DNA from: Trichopria drosophilae | Lineage: Eukaryota > Arthropoda > Insecta > Hymenoptera > Diapriidae | Length of the DNA: 64,000 bases | Assembly (NCBI GenBank): GCA_030407085.1 | Contig: CM059587.1 | Location: 83,651,001 to 83,715,000 of the forward strand | Reading direction: 5' to 3' | In this document: positions 11,605-23,180 of the stretch, one piece after another | Position numbering within the stretch: the stretch's first letter is position 1 | Layout of the letters: the number at the start of each line of letters is the position of its first letter | Notes under the pieces: generated by a model | What the model was told of the DNA's origin: nothing | What the model saw: only the letters and a program-made list of their open reading frames with translations | The model's database searches: none | Program-made: the position numbers and the translations under genes

Positions 11605-12270
11605 AGATACAAAATATCACTTCTAGCTTTGTTCATCAAAGGCATGTAACATTAATTAGTATTACTTTTAAAGTATAATGAACATTAATCTCCGTTTAAT
11701 TAGAATAATATGTTTTTAGTTACAAAATTCCAAATTGGCGCATCTTGGTGAAGAAAAGTTGGTGTCATGAATTCTTAATATTCAACAATCACAACCAACA
11801 AAGCTCAACTATTTGAACATTTACTCGAATCTTTCCTACGATACTGATATAGGATATTTATTCATATTTTGTCACACATAAAAATTGCAACTTTTTTCAC
11901 GCCCTGAAACCAAAATAGTGAATAGGGAATTTCAATTTAGTCTTTAACTTTAAGCAATAAAACAAAAGTATTAACGTTGTTTTAAAAAAGATAACATTTT
12001 CGTAAAAAATCAATGTTCGGTAAAGCCAGAAAAAAAAGTATCGATCGCCAACACGAAATATTTAAATGACGCTATTTTATATTTTTCAGTGAAACCGTTT
12101 TTTACACAATTAAAAACTACATATTTAAAAATCGATCATCTCGAATTTCACGTAAAAGTGCGTTAAATTAAAATGATCAAAAAAGTGTGTAGCTGTAGAA
12201 TGATGCATATATTGAAGAATTTGAAGACAATGAAACGTAACAAGTAAAAGGCCATTAAGTTATTTCAATA
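11605..12270. other. AT-rich stretch, nothing supported
   Basis: No coding or repeat structure recognised. Confidence 0.5.
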
Positions 12271-12272
12271 TA

Positions 12273-12524
12273 CAGTAGTGTCCGGGTATATTTACCTGCT
12301 CAGTTCTCGCCTTCCCAGTCTCGTTACATTTACCAAAATAAGGGGGGCTTCCCCACTCCCCTTAGTCGTGTTATGTTCGTGACGTCACATCAGGCCCTTC
12401 CTAAGGCCCCAACTCGCAAGGTGGTGGAAAAAAGATCGGCGACAGGTAAATATAACGAGACGGAACCATGAAAATATGCTGAGACGTAAATATAACAATA
12501 CGCAATTATACCGGAACTTTACTG
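12273..12524. mobile_element. pogo/Tigger-like MITE family P, copy 1 (252 bp)
   Basis: Inverted ends CAGTAGTGTCCGGGTATATT and the complement of AATTATACCGGAACTTTACTG, with TA at 12271-12272 and 12525-12526. It contains GACGTCACATCAGGCCC and TAAATATAACGAGACG, which recur in the copy at 32719-32938 (GACGTCAC block in opposite relative order). Non-autonomous, with no coding frame. The CpG-containing interior has a TGACGTCA-like core. Confidence 0.8.
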
Positions 12525-12529
12525 TAGTT

Positions 12530-13440
12530 TTAATGTTATAAATAGTTTTTTAAAATTACTTTACAATGCTTTAGAACATTTCCTCCAAGTGTAATTAAAC
12601 ATTAGCTTCTTAGAAGAATTTTTTATCACCGTTTGGGAATTTTGTCGATTAGCCTAACAACGTATTTTGAAAAATAAATATTTCGACGAGAAATATAAAA
12701 AATCCAAACTTAAACACAAAAGTTGTCCAATACCGTCGTCAAAATAAATTAATAAACAGGTTTTAAAATTCTCAAAAATTATAAATTTTCCTTTTTAACG
12801 AGTAAAAGAAATTCTTGCATAAGGCTCAAATATATATGTTAAAATAAAATTTACAACTGTTTGAAGAATAAGTGGCCCATTTGAAGTGAAATGTCTTATA
12901 TATCGTTTATATCAGCGAAGAAAACAAAATAATGCACATAAAATACTAAGAAGTATAGACGCATGTAGATGGCGCTGTAGCGTTATTTGATTTCGTCAAC
13001 AAGATGTTCAGAAACTATGTCCAAATATCTTTTCCTTTTCTATATCCGACAAATAATGTCTGCGATGTTGGAACAACCAAGAATTCTACTCGGGAATTTT
13101 TGGGGTCTTTGGTAAAACCTGAAGATGTCTCGAAACACCTTGGACAACATTTACAGGACTTTACAGATTAACATTTACATTTACATTTACAGATTCAATG
13201 GGACAGGTGGGTAGTGTTACTTATTAGTATAATTATTTATGAAATTATTAACTTGTTATCAATTAAAACCGTAATTTTAGGGTATCGATGATACTTAAGA
13301 ATCAATCATCTCGAATTGGAGTTGTATATTTGCTGATACATTCACTTACCAAACATAGTAATTTTTATATTGTCTTATGAGATAACAATTTTTTGTAATC
13401 GTTTAAGGCAAGAGGTGTGCTCGTCGTTTTCTTTGGAACT
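12530..13440. other. AT-rich stretch with a short (CATTTA)n run
   Basis: A three-unit CATTTA repeat lies at about 13170-13190. Nothing else is supported. This is probably the intron of the minus-strand gene. Confidence 0.45.
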
Positions 13441-13443
13441 TAC

Positions 13444-13631
13444 GGCACTGCGGTGATCCCACGGCCAGGTTGGGTGGGAAGTTGATCGCTGCCAGGGCCC
13501 AGGTTGCAAGTGGGCCTCGGGTATGGCCTCTCGTCTCTCTTCCTCCTCGCAGGAACTACTTTCTCCGTCGTAGGACCTCATTCTTCCGAGACAATCTCTT
13601 CTTTTCGTTCACGTGCCAGAAATTTGCAATT
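13444..13631 (-). CDS. Candidate first coding exon, unrecognised protein (joins 6085-6347)
   Basis: On the minus strand a start codon at 13581-13579 (GGAAGAATGAGG) opens 46 codons beginning MRSYDGESSSCEEEERREAI and ending PWDHRSA, then a near-consensus donor GTAAGT (13443-13438) in phase 0. A CCTTCACAG acceptor just upstream (exon base 13631) is possible, so the initiator may lie in a second exon. The codons are GC-rich and the acidic/serine N-terminus is followed by a His/Pro/Trp-rich tract. Joining to the exon at 6347 keeps the frame (RSA then HTMAPH). I do not recognise the family. The pairing is inferred from strand, phase and composition, not from transcript evidence. Confidence 0.6.
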
Positions 13632-13634
13632 CTG

Positions 13635-14205
13635 TGAAGGAACGAGTCCGGTTAAAATTTGATTCAAAATTCAAGGGAACAATGTATCTTTTATATTTTT
13701 TCATACAATTGTCTTATTTTGAGGTTACTCGTGTAAAAATGCAATAGAATTGATAAGATCTCAAAAAGTTCTTTTGTAAAACATGGCATTATTAAATGAA
13801 TATTCACGTAATAAATAAATATTTGATGAATGTCTTAGACGAGCAAATGACGATGTTGTTGTGCATACTTTTAATTTTTTAGCTATTTTTTTCAGATGAC
13901 AGAAACTTGCCTGCTCGACCAGGAATAATGCGAATTAGGCTACAAAGATTTACAATTTTTTGATTATGGTAAATATGGAAGCGTTGGATTATTTTACTAT
14001 TTTCACAAAAAAAAATGAGGACCATTAGTGTGGAAAGATTCGATGCGCCCGGAGTAAATATGGAACCCGGAAGTATGTCGTCTTTACGATTAATTTGTTG
14101 ATTTTACATTAATCTTTATTACATGGTGGGCTTCAACCACGGATAAATAAATAGTCCACCTAAATGCGATTTCTTTTTTTGTTCAATACTGTAGACATTC
14201 CTGAA
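13635..14205. other. AT-rich stretch, nothing supported
   Basis: This lies upstream of the minus-strand coding start and could include leader or promoter, but no TATA/initiator pair or CpG island was seen. Confidence 0.45.
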
Positions 14206-14213
14206 TAATGTCC

Positions 14214-14490
14214 GAAAATAATCGGACAACGGATTCGTAATCTGTGATCCCAAAACCCTCTTGTGCACAATGTCATAAAAAACGATGAAAATTATCAATT
14301 TAAGTACGCCATTTTGAATTTAGAAAATCGGACAACGGATTCGTAATCCGTGATCCCTGAATCAATTTGATGTAAAATTTCATTAAAAAACGAAGAAAAT
14401 TTTCATTTTTGTCCGCCATTTTGGATCCGTCATTTTGAATTTAAAATTTTGGACAACGAATTCGTAATCTGCGACCCAAAAACACCTCCT
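14214..14490. repeat. Three tandem units of the dispersed 'TTCGTAATCTGCGACC' repeat
   Basis: The block GGACAACGGATTCGTAATC with T(G/C)(T/C)GATCC or GCGACCC occurs at about 14233, 14334 and 14457. The blocks are separated by CATTAAAAAACGA and CGCCATTTTGAATTT modules, giving unequal units of about 101 and 123 bp. This is the clearest tandem form of the family in the window. Confidence 0.75.
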
Positions 14491-14665
14491 TCACTGATTT
14501 TCATAATAAATTATTCATTTACAAAAGCGGTACGTAAAGAAAAGTAAAATTTTCGTTATGTTGGCTCCTATTGCAGGATTACAGCCAACATTTTGAATTT
14601 TTGATCGGACGTGACGTCTTCATAAAGTAAAAGTTATCATGCAACAGGATCTAGAAGCGAAAAAC

Positions 14666-14985
14666 AATGAAACTTAAATAGGAAACCCCATTTTTTATTG
14701 CAGATTTGGATTCTCCGGAAAAAAGTACATCAATTTGACCTAGGAGCTATTGCATTTTGGTTCACAGGTGGCGCTGTAATCGATAAAAATCCAAATTTAT
14801 CTGAAGACATTGAAATATCTCGAGAACTATTCACAGAATCAAAAAAGGTGTGGGATGAATGTTTTCCGATACGAAGGGGGGCATCCAGTGATAATGAAAT
14901 CAACCCCCTCCCCCGCCCCCTGTGGGAGGGGGGAGGGGGGACAATAAAACTTAAATAGGGACCCCCCATTTTTTATTCCACTTAG
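14666..14985 (+). repeat. Direct repeat pair around a G-rich palindrome
   Basis: A 40-bp block (ACAATGAAACTTAAATAGG then CCCCATTTTTTATT) at about 14666-14705 recurs as ACAATAAAACTTAAATAGGG at 14941-14982, a period of about 275 bp. Just before the second copy, 14898-14940 holds a C-run arm and a G-run arm (CCCCCTCCCCC and GGGAGGGGGGAGGGGGG) that can pair, or can form a G-quadruplex. An 86-codon frame between the repeats has no recognisable domain. Confidence 0.6.
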
Positions 14986-14989
14986 TGGT

Positions 14990-16585
14990 CAGGTACTAAG
15001 ATATTTACCTTACAGCGCTGAAAGTTGAGTCTACATTTAAGACTTTCGAGACGAAAAGAGATTAGATTCGACACGAAAAGGGTTAAATTGATAAATTTAT
15101 CAAATTTCTATATCTTTATAAATTTGAATGTTACATTTTAATCGAATGTCGTACTATATATATAGGTCGTATATTATGACCACTATCATATTTCATCAAT
15201 GCGGTAAAGTACAAAACATAAAAAAATTGCGAATAAAATTTGCGTTAAGAGAATGCGGCAATACATTTGATGGAATCTATACGAATGCAAAAATCAATTT
15301 TCAGGGAAATATAAGGGCGAAGACGGATATAAAAGATGTATTTTAATATTGCCATAAAGTAAGGCGACGTAAAACTGCCGATGAAGTCCATTTTCAATAG
15401 ATATCTGTGCCATTGTTATGCATTGAAAGCTAACGGTTTCACTGCACGTGCGCCAGTCACTCGCTTCGTATACAAGCGATATAAAAAGTAATAGTCGTTA
15501 TTTTTCGCACATTCTACTATATTTTTAACCACAATATCTGTCTAATTTTTTTTTATTATTCTATTTTCAAATAAATTTATTACTTTGTCATATTTTTCCA
15601 CCCAATACGCGTGAAGATCACTAATTTTGTGTCAAATTTTATTGTTTAATTCTGTTAAACAATGTAGAATTAAACAATTTTGTGGAGAGAAGAAAAAGAT
15701 TTTTTATTCGAAATTAAGGGATAAAAATGACATCCTCGAATAGATTTTTTATCGCACCCGTTTCAAATTTTCAGACCAAGAACAGGTATCTGTTGAGCTC
15801 TTCATTTACAAATTGATTAAATTATATTCTAGGCGATGATTTATGTGGATATTTGTTGGGTTCTGATAAATTTAATCCCTCGTGATTTATGTGTTGAATA
15901 ATTAATACCTTCTTATGGTAACTGTTACTAGCGATATGTCATGCAAATCCGCGGCTCAACATTTGAATTCTGCAAGAATATTGGAGTTAGCTATTTTTTT
16001 CAGTTTAATATCAAACATATTTTACAATCGGAAATCTAATTAACATGTTGTAAGCAAAAATTTATAACAAATTAAAAATTATTTATGTAATATTATTGTT
16101 AAATTGATCGGCTTAGTTTAAAAAATAATTATTACACTTAATTTTATTATGTTTAGGAAGTTTATTTTTATGAAAAGCGACAGATATTGTTTATTTAATG
16201 TATGAAAAATACATAAATTTGCATAATATCACAAGAAAGTAATTCAAGTGTACTTTAGTACGGAAAACATTCTATTTATAACTCCTTTTGGAGTAGTAAA
16301 TAATTTTGATCGATTTTGTCTTTAATTAAAATAACATAATTACATTAGAAATGACAATTGTTTTAAGGTAGTATAAAAACTTTTATGGCATAGTGAATTA
16401 GTATATTTTCAGGATTATATGTTTTACAACTCCAGTTTTGTATGACAAAAGTAATTTTATATGTTATTTTATACCCCATTGGATAATTTGATGTATTTCA
16501 AAAGACGTAATTACCTAAATAAATATGAAAAAAAATGAAAATTTTTTTTTGTTATAACGGTTACCATACAAAAAATATTAAATTT
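14990..16585. other. AT-rich stretch, nothing supported
   Basis: Long AT-rich non-coding sequence. The frames present are short and of background composition. Confidence 0.5.
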
Positions 16586-16589
16586 GGTT

Positions 16590-16830
16590 TTTAATTTTTC
16601 GGTCGAAAAGCGAGAAATCAAAAAGCCGTTAGTTCGAAAAACCGACAGTCATACATCCGACAGTCGAAAAGCCGACACATAAAAAATTACATATAACGAT
16701 AAAAGCGGACGATAATTCTTTGACGTGTCGGTTTTTACTGTCGGCTTTTCGATTATCGCTTTTTTTTACTTTGGTTTTTTGACCTGTCAGCTTTTTGAGT
16801 TGTTGGTTTTTGAACCCACCCCCTGTATAC
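16590..16830. repeat. Inverted-repeat element built of 'AAAAGCCGACA' words, copy 1
   Basis: The left half carries repeated CGAAAAGC, AAAAGCCG and GAAAAGCCGACA words. The right half carries the complements (GTCGGTTTTTACTGTCGGC, GTCAGCTTTTTGA). The whole can fold as one imperfect hairpin. A related element lies at 27508-27682. A short-motif composition with a large-scale palindrome suggests a MITE or palindromic satellite seed. No target duplication is visible. Confidence 0.55.
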
Positions 16831-16869
16831 CGATTTTTAGGTAAACGGACCGGTGTGTTGTTCAATCAG

Positions 16870-18050
16870 GTGCGAGAGTTTATTCTTTCTGGAGAAGCGG
16901 TTAAACCGTCATATTTCAATATGATAATGAAAATTATAATATTAAAAAATTGTGTGCGCATCTACAACTAATTTCTTTACCGATAATGAAGAAGCACATA
17001 AAAAAAAAAAAAAAAAACAAAACAATTCTCATTTTTTCCTATTTTTTTTGTTACAAAAGACGCCATATTCAATTTTGTGGCCGACAAAATTAAATTTTAA
17101 GGCCATATTCTGAAAGAGGATACTTAAAAATCAAAATAAGAAACGCAGGTTCCCTATAATCATGATTCTGTCGTGAGTATGAGAACGAGGCTACAAAAAG
17201 TGTAAACCAGCCCTGTTTACCGTCGTTAATGGGTTAAATTACTTTGAAAACAAATATTACGACTCTTGTGTTTCTTTATTCCGATGTTGGCGTTTCCTCC
17301 AACGACCTTTTTTAAATTAATTAGCAGAATAGATATATATCTGAGGCAAAAATTCGATAAATCGAGTTTAAAATATGCCACGTAATAACATTTAATTACA
17401 AAAAAAATGTCTGTAACGGGAACAGAAAATAACGAAGGAGATGCACGACTGCGCCTAGCGGCAACAGGAATAACTATATTACGTTTAGGCGATGCCTACT
17501 TTTTTTATATTTCCCACATTTACTATATCCTTAAGTAAATATGATTATTCTGCCTTCATAATATCTAGTATAGTCTGCGTTGAACATTTTAGTATCTTGA
17601 AATTTTTCCATTAAATTCAGAAAAAAATACCATTTAGATATTAAATATTATAGCCGACTTTATAATAATTATTAATAAATCATAATTTCCAGGCTTATGA
17701 CCTGTAGTAATATAAACGGATATGTTTTTAACGTTTTAAAACGGCGGAAATGTTTTCAAGCATCACCTGTCATTCTTTTTCTGATTTAAGAAAACAAGGA
17801 TGTTTTATGAAAAACACTTTTTAATATACATATTAAAAATTCAGTTTTATGATGTTAATTATGTGAAAAATTCGAAACGGACAAAAACGTTTGAAAAATT
17901 CTTAAAAAATAACGCATACTTTTGAAGAATATCCCGTGGGCACCAGGTACAATCCTAGGATCTTTCGATTGTCGGTTATCAATGTCTCTCCGCAACCCTC
18001 AAGTTTAACATTTTTCATCCAGTCGCCGTTATTTTTTCTGAATTTTTCAT
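16870..18050. other. AT-rich stretch with an 18-A homopolymer
   Basis: An uninterrupted A run spans 17000-17017. It could be a retroelement tail, but no upstream retroelement body is recognisable. Otherwise there is nothing to report. Confidence 0.45.
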
Positions 18051-18054
18051 ACTA

Positions 18055-18695
18055 TTTAGATATATTACTTAGATATGTTACTTAAATTAGTATGAACCAA
18101 TGCACATATGCTTAATTTGTTATCAGTGTCCAAAGTATATTGCAGATGCTATTCTGGTCAGAAGACCTCTCTTTAAGGACGAAAGTAGGCGTTCCCGTCA
18201 TCCCCACCATGTCTAAAAACTCCGCCTCTTGTTGTTGCGGATTGGTGGATTGTAAGTAACGCGTGGAGCTATCTTACAGGAACGCTACATAAGTACTATG
18301 TTATACACTTTGATGCGATAGAGTGGACAGCATGATTTTCTTGTCGGCATGTCAGTAAACTGAGGGGCCAAAAATAGTCATTGAAGGGGCGGCTAAATAT
18401 CGACTCGCTATTTTAATCAAATTCGTTTTTACCGACGTCGTATTTTTATTAAAAAGTGTATGTTTGAAGACACATTCACAATAAGTTACTATTTAAGGGT
18501 TCTTTTATAGCGACGGACAACATTATCTTTATAAAGAGCTAACCATTAAAATAATAACGAAAGGGAGAATGCATAAATTTTCGCCCGCAGTATTTAGATA
18601 TATTGCTTTACTAAATTATTAAGAACTAATGCACATATGCTTAATTTTTTATCAGTGTCCAAAGTATATTGCAGATGCTATTCTGGCCAGAGGTT
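18055..18695. repeat. Duplicated segment copy 1, bracketed by ~110-bp direct repeats
   Basis: A block ending TTATCAGTGTCCAAAGTATA and TTGCAGATGCTATTCTGG is found at about 18055-18172 and again at 18588-18694. Between them, 18167-18575 is a diverged copy of 19968-20375. The minus-strand frame that is open in the other copy has several stops here, and the Q-rich point has one extra CAA codon. The direct repeats could reflect a tandem or nested duplication, or terminal repeats of an unknown element. Confidence 0.65.
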
Positions 18696-18699
18696 TCAT

Positions 18700-19205
18700 G
18701 AATATAGTACTTACAACGTTAAACATGTCTCTCAGTGTAGGTGATATAAAACATCGTATTTCACTGTAGAATCACGTAATAAATTTTGTCATTACTATTG
18801 GTTGGAATAATTCAGAACATTTCCTTTCCGTAAGTGATCTACTGGGAGTGATATAGGTAACTTTTTTTTTCTGAGATAATACAAATTTGTTCCAAGTCAT
18901 TTATTCGCGAATAACCTTAAACCCCTTAATGCGGCCATAAACCGTCTGTCTACGTTGTACAGTCGCAACACGGACTCGCTCGCCACTGTTGATAAGCTTT
19001 CATAAAACGATCCCATTTTATCGAATCTATACCATAATCCAAATAAACAGCTAGGTCTTATTTCAACCAGACCCTTTGATTTCAAATCGTGCCTTAGGAA
19101 ACTTGTAAATAAATTATCCAAATTGCCCCGAATCGTATCGCGTGTCCCTTAAAATACAGATGGTCATAATCTTGTGGTGCTTTGAGATGCTAAATGGTAC
19201 TTACA
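18700..19205. other. No supported gene; one minus-strand frame noted
   Basis: A minus-strand frame at 18897-19121 (74 codons, ending LRLFANK) is less AT-biased than its neighbours but has no initiator context or acceptor that I can defend. It is left uncalled. Confidence 0.35.
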
Positions 19206-19210
19206 GCCAC

Positions 19211-19389
19211 CGTACTTCCTCGCCATGAATACTAAGGTTACGAAGTCGTGAAACGGAGAACATCTGAGTAGATAAACGGAAACGTACCTACGTGAATTTC
19301 GCACTATCTCGTTATGAATACTAAAGTTACGAAGTCGTGAAACGGAGAACAGCTGAGGAGACAGGCGGAAGAGAACGTGAATTTCGGAA
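19211..19389. repeat. 89-bp direct tandem duplication
   Basis: Two adjacent copies share ATGAATACTAA(G/A)GTTACG, then AAGTCGTGAAACGGAGAACA and GTGAATTTCG, with a period of 89 bp (19225 to 19314). The second copy has scattered substitutions, so the duplication is not recent. Confidence 0.75.
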
Positions 19390-19965
19390 GCGTTTATGTT
19401 GGTGAGTATTTTATCATTTTTATTGCTCGATTATTCCGTTGATATCTGCGGAAGTTGTTACACTGAAATCTATTTGCGCGAATGCGTCGTTATCGCGGTT
19501 GACATCAATCTTCTGCTTTTGTGGCGGTATCCGGAGCCTGTGAATTATAGCAATTTCGGGTATGATACATTTCGACTACTTAAACAGCAATGTGCACTAT
19601 TAACTAAACCTTTACATCGTTGGTTTATTGTAAAATTTAATTTAAACACAGTTTTGTAAAGCTTGTCAAGCAAAAAAGCTATTATTCTTATTCATTTTTT
19701 CTATATGCATTAAAAAATGTTCAGAAAGAACAAAAGAAAAAAAAGCATACAAAATAAATATAAAGTACTTATTTGTAATTCGCATAATGTTGTAGTATTG
19801 ATGTCAGTATCGACTATTAATAACTCCTTGTCATACTATTGAATTAAATATTATGCGACTTCGTTTTTAAATTAGGACGATAGTAAGCTTTCGTTGTCGA
19901 AATTCCCACGTTATCAATATTTACAATATAACCTCAGTTTAGAGACACCTCTTACCGATAATGCT
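19390..19965. other. AT-rich stretch, nothing supported
   Basis: One plus-strand frame at 19396-19659 (87 codons) has no recognised motif. Confidence 0.4.
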
Positions 19966-20375
19966 ATACCTCTCTTTAAGGACGAAAGTAGGCGTTCCCG
20001 CCATCCCCACCATGTCTAAAAACTCCGCCTCTTGTTGCGGATTAGTGGATTGCAAGTGACGCGTGGCGCTATCTGACAGGAACGCTACACAAGTACAATA
20101 AGCACTTTGATGCGATAGAGTGGACAGCATAGTTTTCTTGTCGGCATGTCGGTAAACTGAGGGGACAAAAATAGTCATTGAAGGGGCGGCTAAATATCGA
20201 CTCGCTATTTTAATCAAATTCGTTTTTACGACGTCGTATTTTTACTAAAAAGTGTATGTTCCAGAATACACTCACAATAAGTTACTATTTTAGGGCTCTT
20301 TTATAGCGAAGAACAACATTATCTTTATAAAGAGCTAACCATTAAAATAATAACGAAAGGGAGAACGTATAAATC
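19966..20375 (-). pseudogene. Duplicated segment copy 2 with a 92-codon frame, unrecognised
   Basis: The minus-strand frame spans 19939-20217 and includes KIASRYLAAPSMTIF and LDMVGMAGTPTFVLKER. It aligns at roughly 90% with 18167-18575, where the same frame is broken by stops (for example CGA to TGA, giving a stop in place of Arg). One length difference between the copies is a whole codon (CAA), compatible with a coding past, but others are not. I do not recognise the peptide. It may be a fragment of a decayed gene or of a repeat that happens to be open. Confidence 0.4.
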
Positions 20376-20379
20376 ATGT

Positions 20380-21175
20380 ATTCTTAAGATTTCTTCTTCA
20401 TTGCTGAACCGATCTCATTGAAATTTGGTGTGCATTCATAAAAAACTCATAAATGCGCCTTAAAATAAATTTAGGGTTGAGAATATATTTTGTTTCAATT
20501 TAATTTATGTTTTCTAAATATGGCGATCTTACCGACGGAGTCGGTTTAGTGGCCAGTTTTTTGTTTAAATTTAAATATGATTAATAAATTATTAATATTA
20601 ATATGGTAAAATTCCTAATGGTATATCCTAATATTTTTTACGATAACATTTTTACTCCAATTTTGTGGTAGCCATTTTCAGTTTCGGGTGTTTGTATCTG
20701 GTATTCAGCAATATTCTTCATTTTGATCCGTCATTTTTTGTTTTGGAAACTTTTGGACGTAAAAGTACTTTTGTAGTTGAGTCAGATTTTAAGACGATTT
20801 TATCATACTTCACGCCTCTAGTATAATGCCACAAAGTAATGCTAATTTTACTGCCGGTATGATAGTAGTAAAAGGTGTCACAGTCAGACCGCGAACATAG
20901 TTCCTTTAATTTTGTCCTCCAACTTTTAAAAAAACCTGTATTTGGTGCAATATATTTTATTCTTAGCACTTTTTTTAAAAATTGTTATCTGATATCTAAG
21001 GGATACATTACAAAATTAAAATTATTGCTCAGAGAAGACCAGTATTTTAAAATTCAAAAAGGAAATATGACGGTAAAACAAACCACGATACTTTGTAGGA
21101 GTATTTAGTAAAGTGTTAAATTTATGAACGTAAATGACGAAATGCTTCATCTAAATGTCGTATTATGATATATCT
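20380..21175. other. AT-rich stretch with a weak dispersed-repeat copy
   Basis: Around 20650-20740 there are fragments resembling the GCCATTTT / GATCCGTCATTTT part of the dispersed repeat. No gene supported. Confidence 0.4.
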
Positions 21176-21179
21176 AGAT

Positions 21180-22628
21180 ATGGAAGTTCTGTAACTACTC
21201 AATAGATGCGCTACGGTAGCGATTCCCGCAAGTGGTAAGCGTTTCTTGAAATTAAAATGTGATAAGTTGATAGTCGCAGGTATGTATTATGTTATTTACA
21301 ATTTATTATGTTATTAATCATTAGTGATTAGAATAGTCAAGTGTTTAAGAATATTGTGGGTTTCAGCAGAAATTAAATGATAACTTAATAAAATCGTTTT
21401 GAAAACCCACACTCAAACTCGAAATTGTTTCGAATGGCAAGTCGCTCCTATTTAAAATAAACAATGATCCACTGTTCATAATGGAAAATTCAATTGTTAG
21501 CATAAAATTAAGTTTAGAAACCTTTCGAAATTCACTGCCTGAATATTGAAGCGAACATTTTAAACCGAACTGTTAACAAATAGTCATCCACGATATTACG
21601 AAGAGGCTCAAACTGCCGACGTATCAATTGCTCACCGTTTGGTGGCGCTCGCGTTGACTCGAAGACACGTTGTAGGTAAGTATTGTCGCAAGTAGTGAAA
21701 CTCGATTAAATAAATATATAAGTAATGCGTTTTCGTTATGAAATCTGTCGAAATGTATTTAATTTTTGCGGAATTGTGATAATTTCGTACTATTCGCACA
21801 AGGATTTAAATGAAGATTTTGGAAACAATCTCTTAAAATTAACTTATTCATTCTATATTTTATGTCACGACAATTTTTTGAATACATTGAAAACTGATTC
21901 AATCTTACAAGAGAGCTAGTTTTCAGTATTTCAGTGACATTTCTATTTTCTAGAGTGCGGTTTCACGTTTTAAGAATGGAAATTCTCCATTTTGAACAGT
22001 AGATCATTTTTGCTTTTAAGGGTGAAAATAAAAAATTTGTCCAAACCATGGTTCCTATCCATATTTTCAATATTGAATTAAATATGAATATTTTATAGAA
22101 TGGATACTTTACATCATATTGAAATGCAACTTTGTACAGCATATTACGCCATTTGTTGCAGTAAATGTTTAATTAATTAGTAAAAACTATCAGTTTTCGT
22201 GCAACGGAGTTCCACTCTATAATTTCTATATTTACTGGACAACAGCATTTAGTTATATTAATTTTGACTAAGTTCCAGTATGTGGATCTCAAAACTTATA
22301 TTTTTAGGCAATCATCCTGAAACAAAGTACTAAATTATATCGTCTTGTTATATTTTTAAGCGACCATTTTTAGTTCCTATATGTTTGTCCTCGTGCATCA
22401 TTTTAAATTTTCCACGTATTATTCATATTAAATGACTATATTTAATATAATATATGTATACTTTTATCAAAAGTTACTTTAAATGTTCGCGTTTAAGCCA
22501 TTTAAATAATGCGCAAGGTCGCGCAATGTAAATAAACAAGCATTTGTTTTGTTCGCCATTCCGCATGCATTTTCAAAGTGTCCGCGTACAACGCAGTTTA
22601 CTCCTAAACGACAAGCTGTACAGACGTA
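21180..22628 (+). other. Three candidate splice donors of possible leader exons
   Basis: CpG-containing patches end in good donor sites: GTCGCAG before GTATGT (21280), TTGTAG before GTAAGTATT (21676) and CAGAC before GTAAGT (22626). Each is preceded by GC-richer sequence (for example TTTGGTGGCGCTCGCG) but by no open reading frame of note. These could be alternative non-coding first exons of a plus-strand gene whose body lies elsewhere, or chance. Confidence 0.22.
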
Positions 22629-22639
22629 AGTTTTGCACG

Positions 22640-23090
22640 AAATTTTTTGTTTTTTATTGTAGAGTTTGAAAACCTTATGCTATAATTTGAAGATCCCAAA
22701 ATTAAACATGTAATATAGACACGTGTAACGCTTATTATGAAGTAAAGTTCCGTTATTTATTTCGATAAAAATTAAATTTATTTGGTACATCTCTCATAGA
22801 AAGTGGTTGTGCTATTAATGTTTAGTATTAGAGAATACTTAAATATCATTTTGAAAGTTTTAACTTAATTTTGAAAGTTTTTAAGAAGTGTTAAACCAAA
22901 CATTTGAGATGTTTCCAGTCTTTATAAATCGTTGTATGTTAACATAATATTATTATTTTTCGTTTTATAATTATTAAGAAATTGTGCAACATCTGTTGTT
23001 AATAATTACAAGAATTTATGTGATAAATAATAAAAATATTGTATTATTGTACCTAATTTAATAGCATTAAATTGGCAAAAAACCTTTCAA
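22640..23090. other. AT-rich stretch, nothing supported
   Basis: No structure recognised. Confidence 0.5.
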
Positions 23091-23107
23091 AATTGAGTAT
23101 CCGGCGA

Positions 23108-23180
23108 TTTTTGAGGTTGCTGATTACAAATATGATCTCCTATATGAGATCACACTTGTAATCAGAGACCCCAAAAACCT
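23108..23180. repeat. Hairpin made from two inverted copies of the dispersed repeat core
   Basis: TTTTTGAGGTTGCTGATTAC followed by AAATATGATCTC pairs with GAGATCACACTTG and TAATCAGAGACCCCAAAAA, with a loop of about 6 bp. This joins two copies of the TAATCAGCGACCCC core head to head. It is the only place in the window where the core is a tight palindrome. Confidence 0.6.

Noticed and set aside
14698..14958. 86-codon frame after an acceptor-like TTTTTTATTGCAG
   Set aside because: It is bounded by a direct repeat and ends in the G-rich palindrome, with no recognisable motif. The acceptor-like sequence is part of the repeat.
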